64,000 bases of DNA, taken from Sipunculus nudus (taxonomy: Eukaryota > Annelida > Sipuncula > Golfingiida > Sipunculidae). The translations under genes and the position numbers were made by a program. The stretch spans positions 58,384,618-58,448,617 of the forward strand of contig CM049317.1 of assembly GCA_026874595.1 (NCBI GenBank). Direction: 5' to 3'. Below the pieces are notes generated by a model. That model was not told the DNA's origin. It was given only the letters and a program-made list of their open reading frames with translations, and made no database searches. The first letter of the stretch is position 1, and each line of letters begins with the position of its first letter. Positions 36,160 to 46,592 of this stretch are shown here, piece after piece.

Positions 36160-36635
36160 AATCGCGAAACATGGCCTGAATGCAGATTCATGCTGACATA
36201 TTTGCAGAGTTATGGAAGTGCTTTTTAGTTTAACATTGCGACTCAAAGCCCTAAGTCACAGCAGCGTGAAAACATAAACTGACCAATTTTAAATGACCAG
36301 AAAATGCTTTAGCAAGAAGAAATTCGAAAAATGAAGCAGGCATGTTCGTCATGTTATTAAGTCAAGTTATTAATTTTTGTGAATGTTAAAAATAAATGAC
36401 CAATGGGCCATGACACTCAGCTGAATTTGACTGGGTGATCATTTCTTTTATTAATGTTATATATCGTCTGTGAGAATGGCTAATGTTACTATGTTGTAAA
36501 ACGGACGGAAAATAATGTTTTATTTTTTTTATTTTATATTTTGACATGTATTATAAGAACTAAGTGAACTAATTGCAGGATTCAAAGGAGACTAGCCAAG
36601 GGCCACCCTGAAATTTTACAATAGAAGGTTTAAAG
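36160..36635. other. Unique DNA, no gene seen
   Basis: AT-rich spacer between the two tandem arrays; nothing recognisable. Confidence 0.5.
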
Positions 36636-37845
36636 GACATTGGATACAATTTGTATCCAATCTGTTTGGGTGCTCAAAATCATGTTTTTGCCCGTAGGTC
36701 GCAGAATATAGGTACCATGACTTAATTTCAGGTTTCCAAGGGGATTTGCCTACGACATTCCTGGATGTCCAGTTAGAAGTTTCTAGTTCTAATGGATACA
36801 ATTTGTGCCCTGACTGACTGCTCAAAATCATGCTTCTGGCCAGTAGCTTGCAGAATATAGGTCAAAAGGACATTATTTTAAATTTCACAGGAGATTTGCC
36901 GAGGACCTAGGCCTTATGCATTCAATTTTTGTATCCAACTGACGTTCAAGAAGCTCAAATCATGTTTTTAGCCTGTAACTTGCAGGTTCCAATGGGATTT
37001 GTCAAGATCTCCTTGGATCTTGTGTTAGACGACTCGAGGGCTTAAGGATACAATTTTTGCCCTATCTGACTGTATCTGGCATGTATTATAGGAATAAAGT
37101 GACCTAATTTCAGGGTTTAAAGAGACTTGCTAGAAGACTTGCGTTAGGAGATTCTTGGCCTTATGGATGCAATTTGTGCCCATCTGACATTCAAGGTGCT
37201 GAAATGGTATCTTTTTTCCTGTAGGTCGCAGAATATAGGTCAGAGTGACATAATTTCATTTTTCCACATACATTTGCCCAGGACCTTCCTATTTATTACA
37301 TTAGAAGATACTAGGCATAATAGATACAATTTGTGCCCCTTCTGACTGCCCGGGTGCTCAAAATCAGCTTTTTGGACTGTAGGTCGCAAAATATAGGTCA
37401 CCAAGACCTTATTTTAGGTATTCAAGGAGATTTGCCGGGAACCTCCGAAGATGTTGCGCCAGAAGATTATAGGCCTAACAGATACGATTTGTGCCAATCT
37501 GACATTCAGGGGCTCAAATGCTATTTTTTCAAATAGTTCGCAGAATATAGGTCACGGTGACCTTATTTCATGTTTTAAAAGACATTTGCCTAAGACCTCC
37601 CTGAATGTAACATTACAGGAATCTAGGCCTAATGGATTCAATTTGTGCCCCGCCTGACTGTCTGGGTGCTCAAAATCATGTTTTCGCCCGTAGGTCGCAG
37701 AATATAGATCATCATGACCTAATTGCAGGTTTCCAAGGATATTTGCCTACGACCTCCCTGGATGTTCGGTTAGAAATTTCTAGGTCTATCGGTTTCGATT
37801 GGTGCCCTGTTAAGGGCCGAGTGGCCGGACGGACGACGGAAAAAG
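36636..37845 (+). repeat. Tandem repeat array, ~120-160-bp monomer
   Basis: GATACAATTTGTGCCC-like starts occur near 36650, 36794, 36930, 37048, 37165, 37324, 37479, 37635 and 37793. Each unit continues with CTCAAAATCATGTTTT, CCCGTAGGTCGCAGAATATA, GGTCACCATGACCTTATTTC, GGAGATTTGCC and a TTAGAAG..TAGGCCTAAT join to the next unit. Several units carry 20-40 bp deletions. The array ends at about 37820 in GGCCGGACGGACGACGG, the same kind of GGACGGAC tail that closes the previous array. The overlapping 60-70-codon frames in it share sequence because of the repeat and are not taken as genes. Confidence 0.75.
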
Positions 37846-38575
37846 GGTGATCGAAAAAGGCTACGCTTTCTTAAAAAGCTAATTAGTTTGCAAATACTTC
37901 TTCTTAAGCTGATTATCAGTTTAAGTGTACTGCTCTGTAATATTTGACTAATGCATACTTCAGTATCGTTATATGCTTTACCCATACTTTATTTATTAAA
38001 AAGATTACTTATTTATTTTAGGACATTTGCCTGGTGTACACCGGTCCTTGTACCTTGAACTTCTAGAATGTGGAATTGGACGGAAACTTCAAGGACTTGG
38101 ACTTGCACTCTGACTATGATGGTGTGCATTAGACTGCATCACTGCTTGAGACTTAAGCTTGTCAAGGGAGTGGATAAAATTCACCGTATTTAAAACTTTC
38201 ATATATGGGATTTGCAAACGGTAATCGGCCCATACCTGTTAAATTCATATGACCTAAGGGCTGGTACAACGGGTTCTACCTTTTTTCTTTTTTCCACGAT
38301 ATGGTTTACCTATTTCTGAGTAAATTTAAGTCCCTCAGGTATTACTTCTTGTCCTGAAGTACCATCCATAAATATGGTCCTTCACTTTCATTCAAGAGAG
38401 GGCCATTTTCAAGTCTAAGTCCTAATATGCGCTCATTTTCTTTAAACTAGAAACTAGACAGTAACTTTGCAATATATATTTTTGTTTATGTACCATATGC
38501 TCTATTACTCTCTTCCCTCCGTTACATGTATAGGGGATCGTCCCTCAGATAATACCTCATACAATGACGTCTTCT
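37846..38575. other. Unique DNA, no gene seen
   Basis: No frame or element recognised between the array and the pyrimidine tract. Confidence 0.5.
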
Positions 38576-38702
38576 TCTCTCAGTGTCTCTCTGTCTTTCT
38601 CTTTTTCCTTTCTGTCTCTGTCTGTCTGTCTCTTTCCCTCTTTCTTTCTCTATCTCTGTATCTCTATCTCTCTGTCTGTCTCTCTGTCTCTTTTTGTCTC
38701 TT
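38576..38702. repeat. Polypyrimidine (CT/TGTC)n tract
   Basis: About 125 bp, nearly all pyrimidine with TGTC and TATC steps. The 84-codon frame at 38467-38721 is Ser/Leu-rich through this tract only and is not evidence of a gene. Confidence 0.9.
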
Positions 38703-39514
38703 GATATTCCGATTGATATAAAATCGAAATTTTCAAGTTAAGAAGCATATAATCCATCCGAATACAATCCGTTCTATGTCTTTCTTTTCATAAGCTTCGG
38801 TGCTAGACTTGCGAATGCTTTGTATTCTTTAGTGCCCCTAAGCTCTCTATTCACAGGAAATAGTCAGGAAATATCGCAGAGAAAAACCTGTAACAAGGCA
38901 ATATATTAACCAATCTTGGATTGTCTGTTGTTTGGTTGTAAGGGTGGATTACATTGGAGACTTCTTGATAAAGAGATTTGGCCGCTTTGGTCGGAGGATC
39001 GTGTTCGTCCGTAGACAGCCTCTCTGGATCCTTATTAATATTTAGCAAATGGGCACTGGACAGAGAGCAGACTCGTATATGTACAGATCATAAATGTAAA
39101 ATGATTTGTACATATTGTGAATTATTGAGTCTGCTTTCACGCAAAATTTATTTGAAGTCTTTTGATTTCTTCGGAGTAATTCTGTTTTACATTAACGAGC
39201 AGAAATGCGTCCCTATATATGTAAGTTCTGCTTATAAAAGATTAATTTATATCTCCTTTTATGATGTATCACTGTTTTTGCTCCACATAACACCTCTTCA
39301 GATTTTCATTTTCAACTCGATTCATTTCAAGAACTATGAAATTTTAATTCCAGTTCATTCCAATGTGTTGCGAAACTATCAATACTAGTGCAATTCAAAC
39401 CTTTCTTCGTTTAATATTACTGCCAAATCAAACAATTTCTTCTTTTATTTCAAGACCTTTCACTGGGAAGTTTGTCGACAAACAAACATGAAACATCAGC
39501 ATGTCCCTGACAGT

Positions 39515-40012
39515 CAGTGATGCAGAACTCGAGTCCGGACTAAGACTCACTCGAGTCCGCTTTTTATTTTGGAATCGGACTTGGACTTGGACTAGAGTCT
39601 TTGACTCGAACTTGTACTCGGACTCGGAAGTAAAGACTCGAGAAATCAGTAGAGTGCAGTAGAAAAGAAAAGCTCATTCAAATACAATGAAGACTAATAT
39701 ACATGTGCGAACTACTAACAGAATATTAGAAAGAGACTATATTTCTAAGCTAAAGTCTACATCGAGACTTAAATGTAACTATCCATTCAAGTGAAAAGCT
39801 TGTGTATAAATTAATATAGCCACACAGGATAACCTAAAATTTCCCTGTTGCAGTTTCCTTTAATAAGAAAATTTATATTGGACCCGGATTCGCACTTGGA
39901 CTCGGGTTCCAAATGACTCGGACTCGAAGAGGGTAGACTTGGAGTTCAACCTGATAGACTTGGACTTGGACTCGGACTGGAGTGGCCTACCCTCCAACTT
40001 GCACTCGAACAG
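39515..40012. mobile_element. hAT-like nonautonomous element with GACTCGGACTCGAG repeats
   Basis: CAGTGATG at 39515 matches the CAGTG start typical of hAT transposon ends. It is followed by subterminal repeats of GAGTCC/GGACTCG/GGACTTGG (39527-39660). A second cluster of the same repeats lies at 39880-40010. The unique centre (39660-39880) has no transposase-like frame. The right end is not clear. Marine invertebrates and fish carry many hAT-type elements with CTCGGACTCGAG subterminal repeats (recalled, not searched). Confidence 0.5.
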
Positions 40013-40025
40013 TCTGAAAGACTTT

Positions 40026-40319
40026 GGTAGGACGTAGCCTATAGTGGTTAAGGCGTCGGACTTCGGAGCTGAAGGGTCCCTGGTTCGAACCCCGCTGGTG
40101 CTTCAATGTTATACTGGTGTAATCTCGTTGAACCTCAGAGATTCGCTCTAATGTCTTAACGAAAGGTTATGGCTTCTGGATTATTCCTGATACCGTGCAT
40201 ACAAAACCTGAAATCCAGAAGGCTTAATAATAACATATCAATCTTATCGTTTGGGTACCTCATCCTCATTCAATAGACAGTGTCACCAACAGGCCATGGA
40301 CCTATCCATTAAAAAAATT
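40026..40319 (+). mobile_element. Intact tRNA-Arg-derived SINE with target duplication (family B copy 2)
   Basis: The head carries an A box within TAGCCTATAGTGGTTAAGG, then GGCGTCGGACTTCGGA (shared with the anticodon arm of metazoan tRNA-Arg(UCG) as I recall it), and a perfect B box GGTTCGAACCCC (about 40082-40093). The anticodon stem and acceptor stem no longer pair fully, so this is a SINE head and not a working tRNA. A unique body follows, ending in GGCCATGGACCTATCCATT and A7. TGAAAGACTTT precedes it at 40015-40025 and is repeated at 40320-40330, an 11-bp target-site duplication. The degraded relative is at 33816-34021. Confidence 0.75.
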
Positions 40320-40330
40320 TGAAAGACTTT

Positions 40331-41089
40331 TAATGAGCAATACTTTAGTGACAATGTGAGCCAGAGCATTTCTTCATTAGTTCAGCCCAATTCACCTGTT
40401 CCATTTTCGTCATGACCAAATCAGTTGAATATTCATTTCATTTTCCCCAATTTCTCCTCAATTCAAATTCCCTTGGAAAAACTAAATGCACCTGCGTCTG
40501 ATCAGTGATTACGTAAAAAAAAGAACCCTATTACCTTGTAGGTACTATAGGACATCGAACAACCGGACATCTATAATCCGACATTTTCTTATTCGTATTC
40601 AAATTGGAATTTGATAATTATTACTTATTTCTGTTATTTATTTGAAAATTATTAGCTATTTATTTGAAATGTATCTTCTACTGCATACACGCCACATGAT
40701 TTCCTTGGTGTTTCGCTCAAGTCCATTTCACTGAAATTTTACATATCAGCAATTCCATCCACAAAAAATATGACCCAAATGTTGATATGGAAATAAACTA
40801 GTCAACCCCTATAAGCCCCAACCCTATGTTGGAAGCTTAATTTCAGGAGATATCATGCGGATTAATGGTATCATGTATATATCATATTTACTGTTGGGTG
40901 ATACAGAAATGATAGAAGAGATGAAGGGCCAGGTCAAGTTCGAATATGAATGATCTTGACCAATTTTTCTTTATAACTGAAGCACACAAGCCAACTTGCT
41001 AAATGATGTTAGCGCAATAACCTGAAAGAATACTGAAGCAAACACCTGAATAATTAAGTCGGGCTCGTATATGCATGGTGCCTTCCAGT
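40331..41089. other. Unique DNA, no gene seen
   Basis: No frame above 60 codons and no element recognised. Confidence 0.5.
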
Positions 41090-41190
41090 CAGTGTTGTAG
41101 TCGACTCCACACCATCAGTCTTGGTGCAAGTCCGAGTCCAGAACCCTAGAGTCCAAGCCTGAGTCCGAGTCCCTATAAAAGTCCCACCTT
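41090..41190 (+). mobile_element. hAT-like end fragment
   Basis: Begins with CAGTGTTG, followed by GTCGACTCC, AAGTCCGAGTCCAGAACC, and GAGTCCAAGCCTGAGTCC. This is the same start and subterminal repeat style as 39515. Only about 100 bp is recognisable and no opposite end is seen. Confidence 0.45.
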
Positions 41191-41231
41191 ACAGTTTAAT
41201 TTAAAACTAGAAATGTGCTCAGAGAGCGCAG

Positions 41232-41466
41232 ACCTCCGCCAAGGCAGCTCATTTCCCCTGTACGACATTGTCTGAAATATAACATTTATCCTTATAAATA
41301 TTCCTGGATTCAGATGTCGATCCGGATCACCCAAAAATAGGATCAATTGTTCCATGTATCATTACCAAGGTATCCTGAAAATTTCATCAAAAGAATTTTT
41401 TGAGTAATTTTGCTAACAGAAAAACGAGCGCCACCCAAAACATAACTCCTGCCGCTCGGCGGAGGT
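41232..41466 (+). mobile_element. Short inverted-repeat element, ACCTCCGCC...GGCGGAGGT family, copy 2
   Basis: ACCTCCGCC at 41232 is the exact inverse of GGCGGAGGT at 41458-41466. The interior (235 bp in total) matches the reverse complement of 21653-21916, including GATCCGGATCACC and ATTTTCATCAAAA. The outer flank GTGCTCAGAGAGCGCAG is also shared and may be part of the element. No transposase. Confidence 0.65.
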
Positions 41467-42080
41467 AAATAGGTATTCAAAACTATCTTGCAGTAACTGT
41501 TATGACCTTTTTCCACAGGTCATCTTGTTCTTTTTTTCTTAGGTTGCAAAAACAGAATGCACACACTCGGATCACATCAGCTTTATGAATTTACGGCAGG
41601 TAAACTTAAGCTAAATTCAGGTTCTAGGGGTGAAGGATGGTTGTGAATTCAACAGGGATAACTGTTAAAATTTGAACCCTAGATACATGAAATTTAGGAA
41701 ACGCTAGTATTTCTAAGGCAGCAACAACGCTAATGCTACTGCATGGAAAAAGTATAAATAAACAGTAGTTAATTTATTCAATAGTTTATCTGTTTGCCAG
41801 GATGTTTCGGCATTCTGGAGAAATAAATTCGCATTGATAAAACGCGATAGGACTTACACCCATTTTGTGTTACTTATTGTTTCAATATTTTCCACTTCTG
41901 CCAAACGAAGCATTTGTTTCGTATCAGAATCTATAAGAAAATAGCTGATTCGGTCCATATCGTATCATTTTTGGAGATGATCCTTTATTTGTATGTTCAC
42001 CACTCGTATCTTTTCTCGAAACTCGAGAGGCTGGTGGGTCAGAACAGTAAAATAGCACGGTACTTTTAATCGGTAATTTA
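41467..42080. other. Unique DNA, no gene seen
   Basis: No frame above 60 codons; nothing recognised. Confidence 0.5.
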
Positions 42081-43745
42081 CACTTATTGATATTCTGGAA
42101 CTTCATATGATAGTTATTGAACTTTCTAATATTTTATCTGACAACCATTTATAATTTCTTACCTTCCTGGAACTTCATCGGGTAAACATTAACCTTTTTT
42201 TCGCATTTCCAAACTTCATATTGTAGTCTTTGATATTATTTGAAATTGCTTAACTTCATCAGGTAGATGTTAACCTTTCTTTACTTTCTAAATTTCAAAT
42301 GGTACTCTTGACCTTTTTATAATTTCTAAAATTCACATGATAGTCGTTGATATTTTCTTGATTTTCTTGACTTCATTTGATAGGCTTTGACCTTTTCTTT
42401 ACTTTTTCAAACTTTCTCTGGAAGTCTTTGGCCTTTCTCCGACTTTCCTGACTTCATCTGGCAGACTTTGACATTTTATTTACTTTTTTAAACTTCCTCT
42501 GGTTGTGTTTGTCCTTTTCTTGAGTTTCTGAACTTCATCTAGTAGCCTTTGACCTTTTCTTGCTTCCTAAACTTCATCTATTAGAATTTGAGATTTTCTT
42601 AACTTTCAGTTTTCACCTGCATGGTAGTCTTAGTCTTTGTCCTTTTTATTTTTTTTACTTTATCATTTTCTTGTATTGGCCTTTGAGATTTTCTTGACGT
42701 TCGAAACTTCATCTGGTAGTCTTTGACATGTTCTTGAATTTCTTAACTAAATCTGATAACCATTTGTCTGTTCCAGATAATTTTGAATTGTATCTTGTAA
42801 GCATTTCTTGACTTTTATTTTACAGTCTTTGACATTATTCTAAATATGATCTGTTAGTCTTTGACCGATTAAGACTTTTTATACTTTACTCTTTACTTTT
42901 AACAATTTTACTGTTCCAGTTAATCCTGAACTGCATCTTATAGCCATTTTCTTGCCTTTCATTTTATATTCTTTGTCCTTTTCCTAAACATCATCTGCTA
43001 GTCTCTGACCGATTCATGACTTTCTTAATTTTACTCGGTAGTCGTTGATATTTTCTTAACTTTCTTTACCTTATCTGGTAGTCCTTGACCTTTTTATTTT
43101 TACTTTTAAACTTCTAACGGTAGTCTTTAACATTTTCTTGACTTTCGGAACTCCATTTTCGGAACTCCTTTTCTGACATTCTGGTACTGCATCTGATCAG
43201 ACTGACTTTTCCTTATTTTAACCTGGTAATCTTTGGCATGTTTGACTTCCTACACTTCAACTGGTAGTCCCTGACATGTTCTTGACTTCCTGAACTTTTT
43301 TACAGGTAGTCTTTGACATCTTCTTGATTTTCTAAACGTGGTAGTTTCTTTTATCTTATTCCGTCTTTCAAAATTGATATGGTAGTCTTTGACCTTTTCT
43401 TGAATTTTTAAACTTCAATTGAAAGTCTTTGACATTTTTTTTTTATTCTGGAACCGCATCTGATAAGCACTTTTATAAATCTCATCAGATAACCATTTGC
43501 CATTCCTTAACTTTCTCGAACTTCATATGGCAACTATTGGTATTTCCTTGCTTTCTATGATGATCAATGATCTTTAATTTAAGCAATTTTATAAGATAAC
43601 CGTTGACCTTTTCTTTCATCTTGTAACCACTAACCTTTTGGTAACTGTATCTGGTAATCACTGACCTTTTGTTTATTTTTTTTTTAACTTTTTCTGGTAA
43701 CCAGTGACTTTTAGAGATTTTCTAGATTTTTTAGTGACCATAGAA
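42080..43745 (+). repeat. Degenerate 40-bp minisatellite, about 40 units
   Basis: The core TTCATCTGGTAGTCTTTGAC, followed by a C/T-rich half with CTTGACTTTCTGAA, recurs about every 39-41 bp. AACTTCAT-type starts lie at 42171, 42212, 42252, 42291, 42330 and 42370, and the pattern continues to about 43740. Units are strongly diverged, so the array is old. Forty is not a multiple of three, and stops occur in all frames, so it does not encode a peptide repeat. The strand is marked strongly pyrimidine-rich on plus. Confidence 0.8.
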
Positions 43746-44841
43746 CTTAATCTTGAATAATCAAAAGAAATTAATGGAAATCATGCAAATGTCAATGTTA
43801 TCATTCAAATAAATCGAGGATGGTTTATCTCAATTCCCATTTATTGTACCCAGAAATATTTATGTACTTACAGAGGATGCTGTCCACATCCAGACCCAGA
43901 TTAACTTAAAACTACGACAAGGCGGCGGCTCAAGGCAATTTGAAATTGTCACATAAAAAAACTTACTTGCCAAGATTTTCTAAGGACTACCATATTACAT
44001 ATTTGTCTTAAGCTTTTTAATTTTGATTTATAGCAAACACTCTCTGTAACTGTCGCTGCATGTGTAGCGAAGATTCAAGAAGGATTGAGCGACCAATCTT
44101 ATTGTCAGTAAAAAAAGATAATATAGCAAAGCTATAGATATTAAGATTGGATTTTCATGTTAAATATGATCTTATACTATTTCTCGTCTTGTCTCCACAA
44201 ACCGTTTTTAACCGTTCCATATATACCCTACTTGCATGTCAAAGGTTAAACGACGGTAACCTACAATGTTTTCACTTTATTTTTGGTCACGTGACCATTG
44301 AATCAAACTCTTACTTACAGGATGCAGGCCGAATAGATACTTGTGGCACAAAAGAAAATGGATAACAAGTTATTTAAGAGTCAGCTTTCATACGGGTATA
44401 TATGTTCATTCATGCATATTTATGTATATTATGTGAATGACCCGTTTTTTTATCTTCGTTAATCATATGCAATCATGTCTGTTCACGTTAACACGCCAAG
44501 GTGCAAATGTTTTATAATTAAAACAGAATGGCTGAAAAAAAGCTTAAACTCAAGAAGGAAAAGATTGCGTTGGACCGCTTTATAAAAAGGTAGTTTCCCC
44601 TCCTTAAGGGCCTCCTTAACTATATAAGGAAAAGTTGACAGCTGGGGGACTGTATAGTATTTAACAAAAAGGAGGTAAAAATTTAGGAGAATTTTAGAGG
44701 TGATACAGAAGAATAACATACGCATATATACATATATATATATTTCTTGGGATGATATGAAAGATAAAGTAAACTGCAATATAAAAAATGGAATTTAACA
44801 ATTGAATCTTTACTGTTTTCAAATATTTTGGACCTGCTGCA

Positions 44842-44848
<7 letters not shown>
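43746..44848. other. Unique DNA, no gene seen
   Basis: Short unrecognised frames only (for example 44147-44365; minus 44483-44779). Confidence 0.5.

Positions 44849-44893
<45 letters not shown>
44849..44893. repeat. (TA)n microsatellite
   Basis: About 45 bp of TA repeats. Confidence 0.95.
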
Positions 44894-44896
<3 letters not shown>

Positions 44897-45452
44897 CTTG
44901 TTTCACTTGAGGACAATGGGGCACTTTGTAGGAGTTGGGACACTGTTCCTCGTACCTTTTTAACATAAAGTGAATGTTATATTACAAAACAATTCAAACC
45001 AACCAGAGCACTACTTGCCAAGATATTCTAAAGAACTTTAACCCTTCATATGATCAGGGTTTGGGGTCAAATTCATGTTCTGTATTTGCATTAAAATAAA
45101 GTATATTTATATTTGTACTTTTGCACATTAAAACTATATAGAGATTGATATTTGAATTATGTGATTTGATATAAATATATATTTTTACAGATACGGTTAA
45201 ACTACATATGTCTTTGTAATTATAATTTACATCCAAACATTCAGGAAATAGGGTAGATACACAAATAAAAAGGTCTATTTTAATGTTATTTAATATGAGC
45301 TACAGGGGTAAAACAAAATTATTTATGATTTTTTTTGCATGGAAGGTTTGAGGTAAAGTTGCCAGACTTTGTTTCCTTAAATGCAGCAGATGGAAACATT
45401 AAGTAAGTTTCTTTAAAACGTATGATGCATTTCAATATAGCCTAACCAAGTA

Positions 45453-45456
<4 letters not shown>
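44894..45456. other. AT-rich DNA, no gene seen
   Basis: Nothing recognisable. Confidence 0.5.
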
Positions 45457-45499
<43 letters not shown>

Positions 45500-45523
45500 T
45501 AAATATATATATATATGTATATG

Positions 45524-45572
<49 letters not shown>
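45457..45572. repeat. (TA)n array with TATATGTATATG interruptions
   Basis: Two TA runs joined by GTTTAAATATATATATATGT and TATGTA variants. Confidence 0.93.
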
Positions 45573-45575
<3 letters not shown>

Positions 45576-46453
45576 CTCCAGGGGCCGAACATGAATTTTA
45601 TTTAATACAATTAAGGGGTTTGTTTAATCCCTCTGGATTTTAACCTTTATTTATACACGGCAATTGTAATTCGACGTCACATGACGCCACAAGGACAGAG
45701 CAGATCTTGGCATCAGCAATTTTCTGCGGCAACTGCACAATTCGCACAAACAAAAAATCACAAATATGTTTTAAGCCTTTAGTTTCCATGAACAATAATT
45801 ACAATTACAAAATGCTTTTTCCCACCCCACAAATGCTGACCAAACGTGGGCCACACGTAACCCAACTTCCTAATATTAACATATACTTAGCGCTTGTCTA
45901 CTATTATAAGGTGTCGCTGACAGTTAAAGTATATTACGGACTGAGACCAAACTATTTAACATGCACCACCACGCATGCAAAGCAGAAAGGTTACTTTAAA
46001 ATTTACATTTGATGTAATTTGATGTACATTTTTAATGTAAATAACGGTGTAAATGTCTGTAATTAAGCACGAGGCGCTTATTAATACATGTATATGCCAT
46101 GAGGGATCCATGGTCTTTGTAAGATTTGATTGTAAGATTCATGGTTGCACATATGCATATGATATAATCGGTCTTGTGTTTGCAAAGGTAATATGTAACT
46201 TTACAAAGAGGTTTGTAAGTTATTATAGAATATATACAAAATATATATACAGAAATTACTGTCAATCAAGCCGTCAGAATATAAGAATGTAAGGTGCTCG
46301 TTTGATTACAGATAGTAAACTGTTCTGACTGTTACATATAGTATTTTATTGGATGAGACACACGCATCGTTCAACTGATCAAGTGATACGTATATATCTG
46401 AAATAATTTAGGTATATAAGATAAAACATATAATATGTACATACAGTCACACA

Positions 46454-46458
<5 letters not shown>
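45573..46458. other. AT-rich DNA, no gene seen
   Basis: A 101-codon frame at 45707-46012 is unrecognised. Overlapping short frames on both strands near 46032-46292 are also unrecognised. Confidence 0.5.
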
Positions 46459-46501
<43 letters not shown>

Positions 46502-46520
46502 ATATATATAATAAATAATA

Positions 46521-46590
<70 letters not shown>
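46459..46590. repeat. (CT)n-(TA)n-(AAT)n compound microsatellite
   Basis: CT repeats (46459-46499), a short TA linker, then about 75 bp of AAT trinucleotides. The Glu-Arg, poly-Leu and poly-Tyr frames on the minus strand are artefacts of these repeats. Confidence 0.95.

Positions 46591-46592
<2 letters not shown>

Noticed and set aside
37163-37850. Family of short related proteins in overlapping frames
   Set aside because: Each follows the ~150-bp repeat unit. Units vary by non-triplet indels, so no frame is maintained.
40026-40100. A functional tRNA-Arg gene
   Set aside because: The A box, anticodon arm and B box are clear, but the acceptor stem does not pair, the anticodon stem has mismatches, and a 220-bp body with A-tail and target duplication follows. 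A SINE explains all of it.
42080-43745. A repetitive coding region
   Set aside because: The 40-bp period is not a multiple of three and all frames contain frequent stops.
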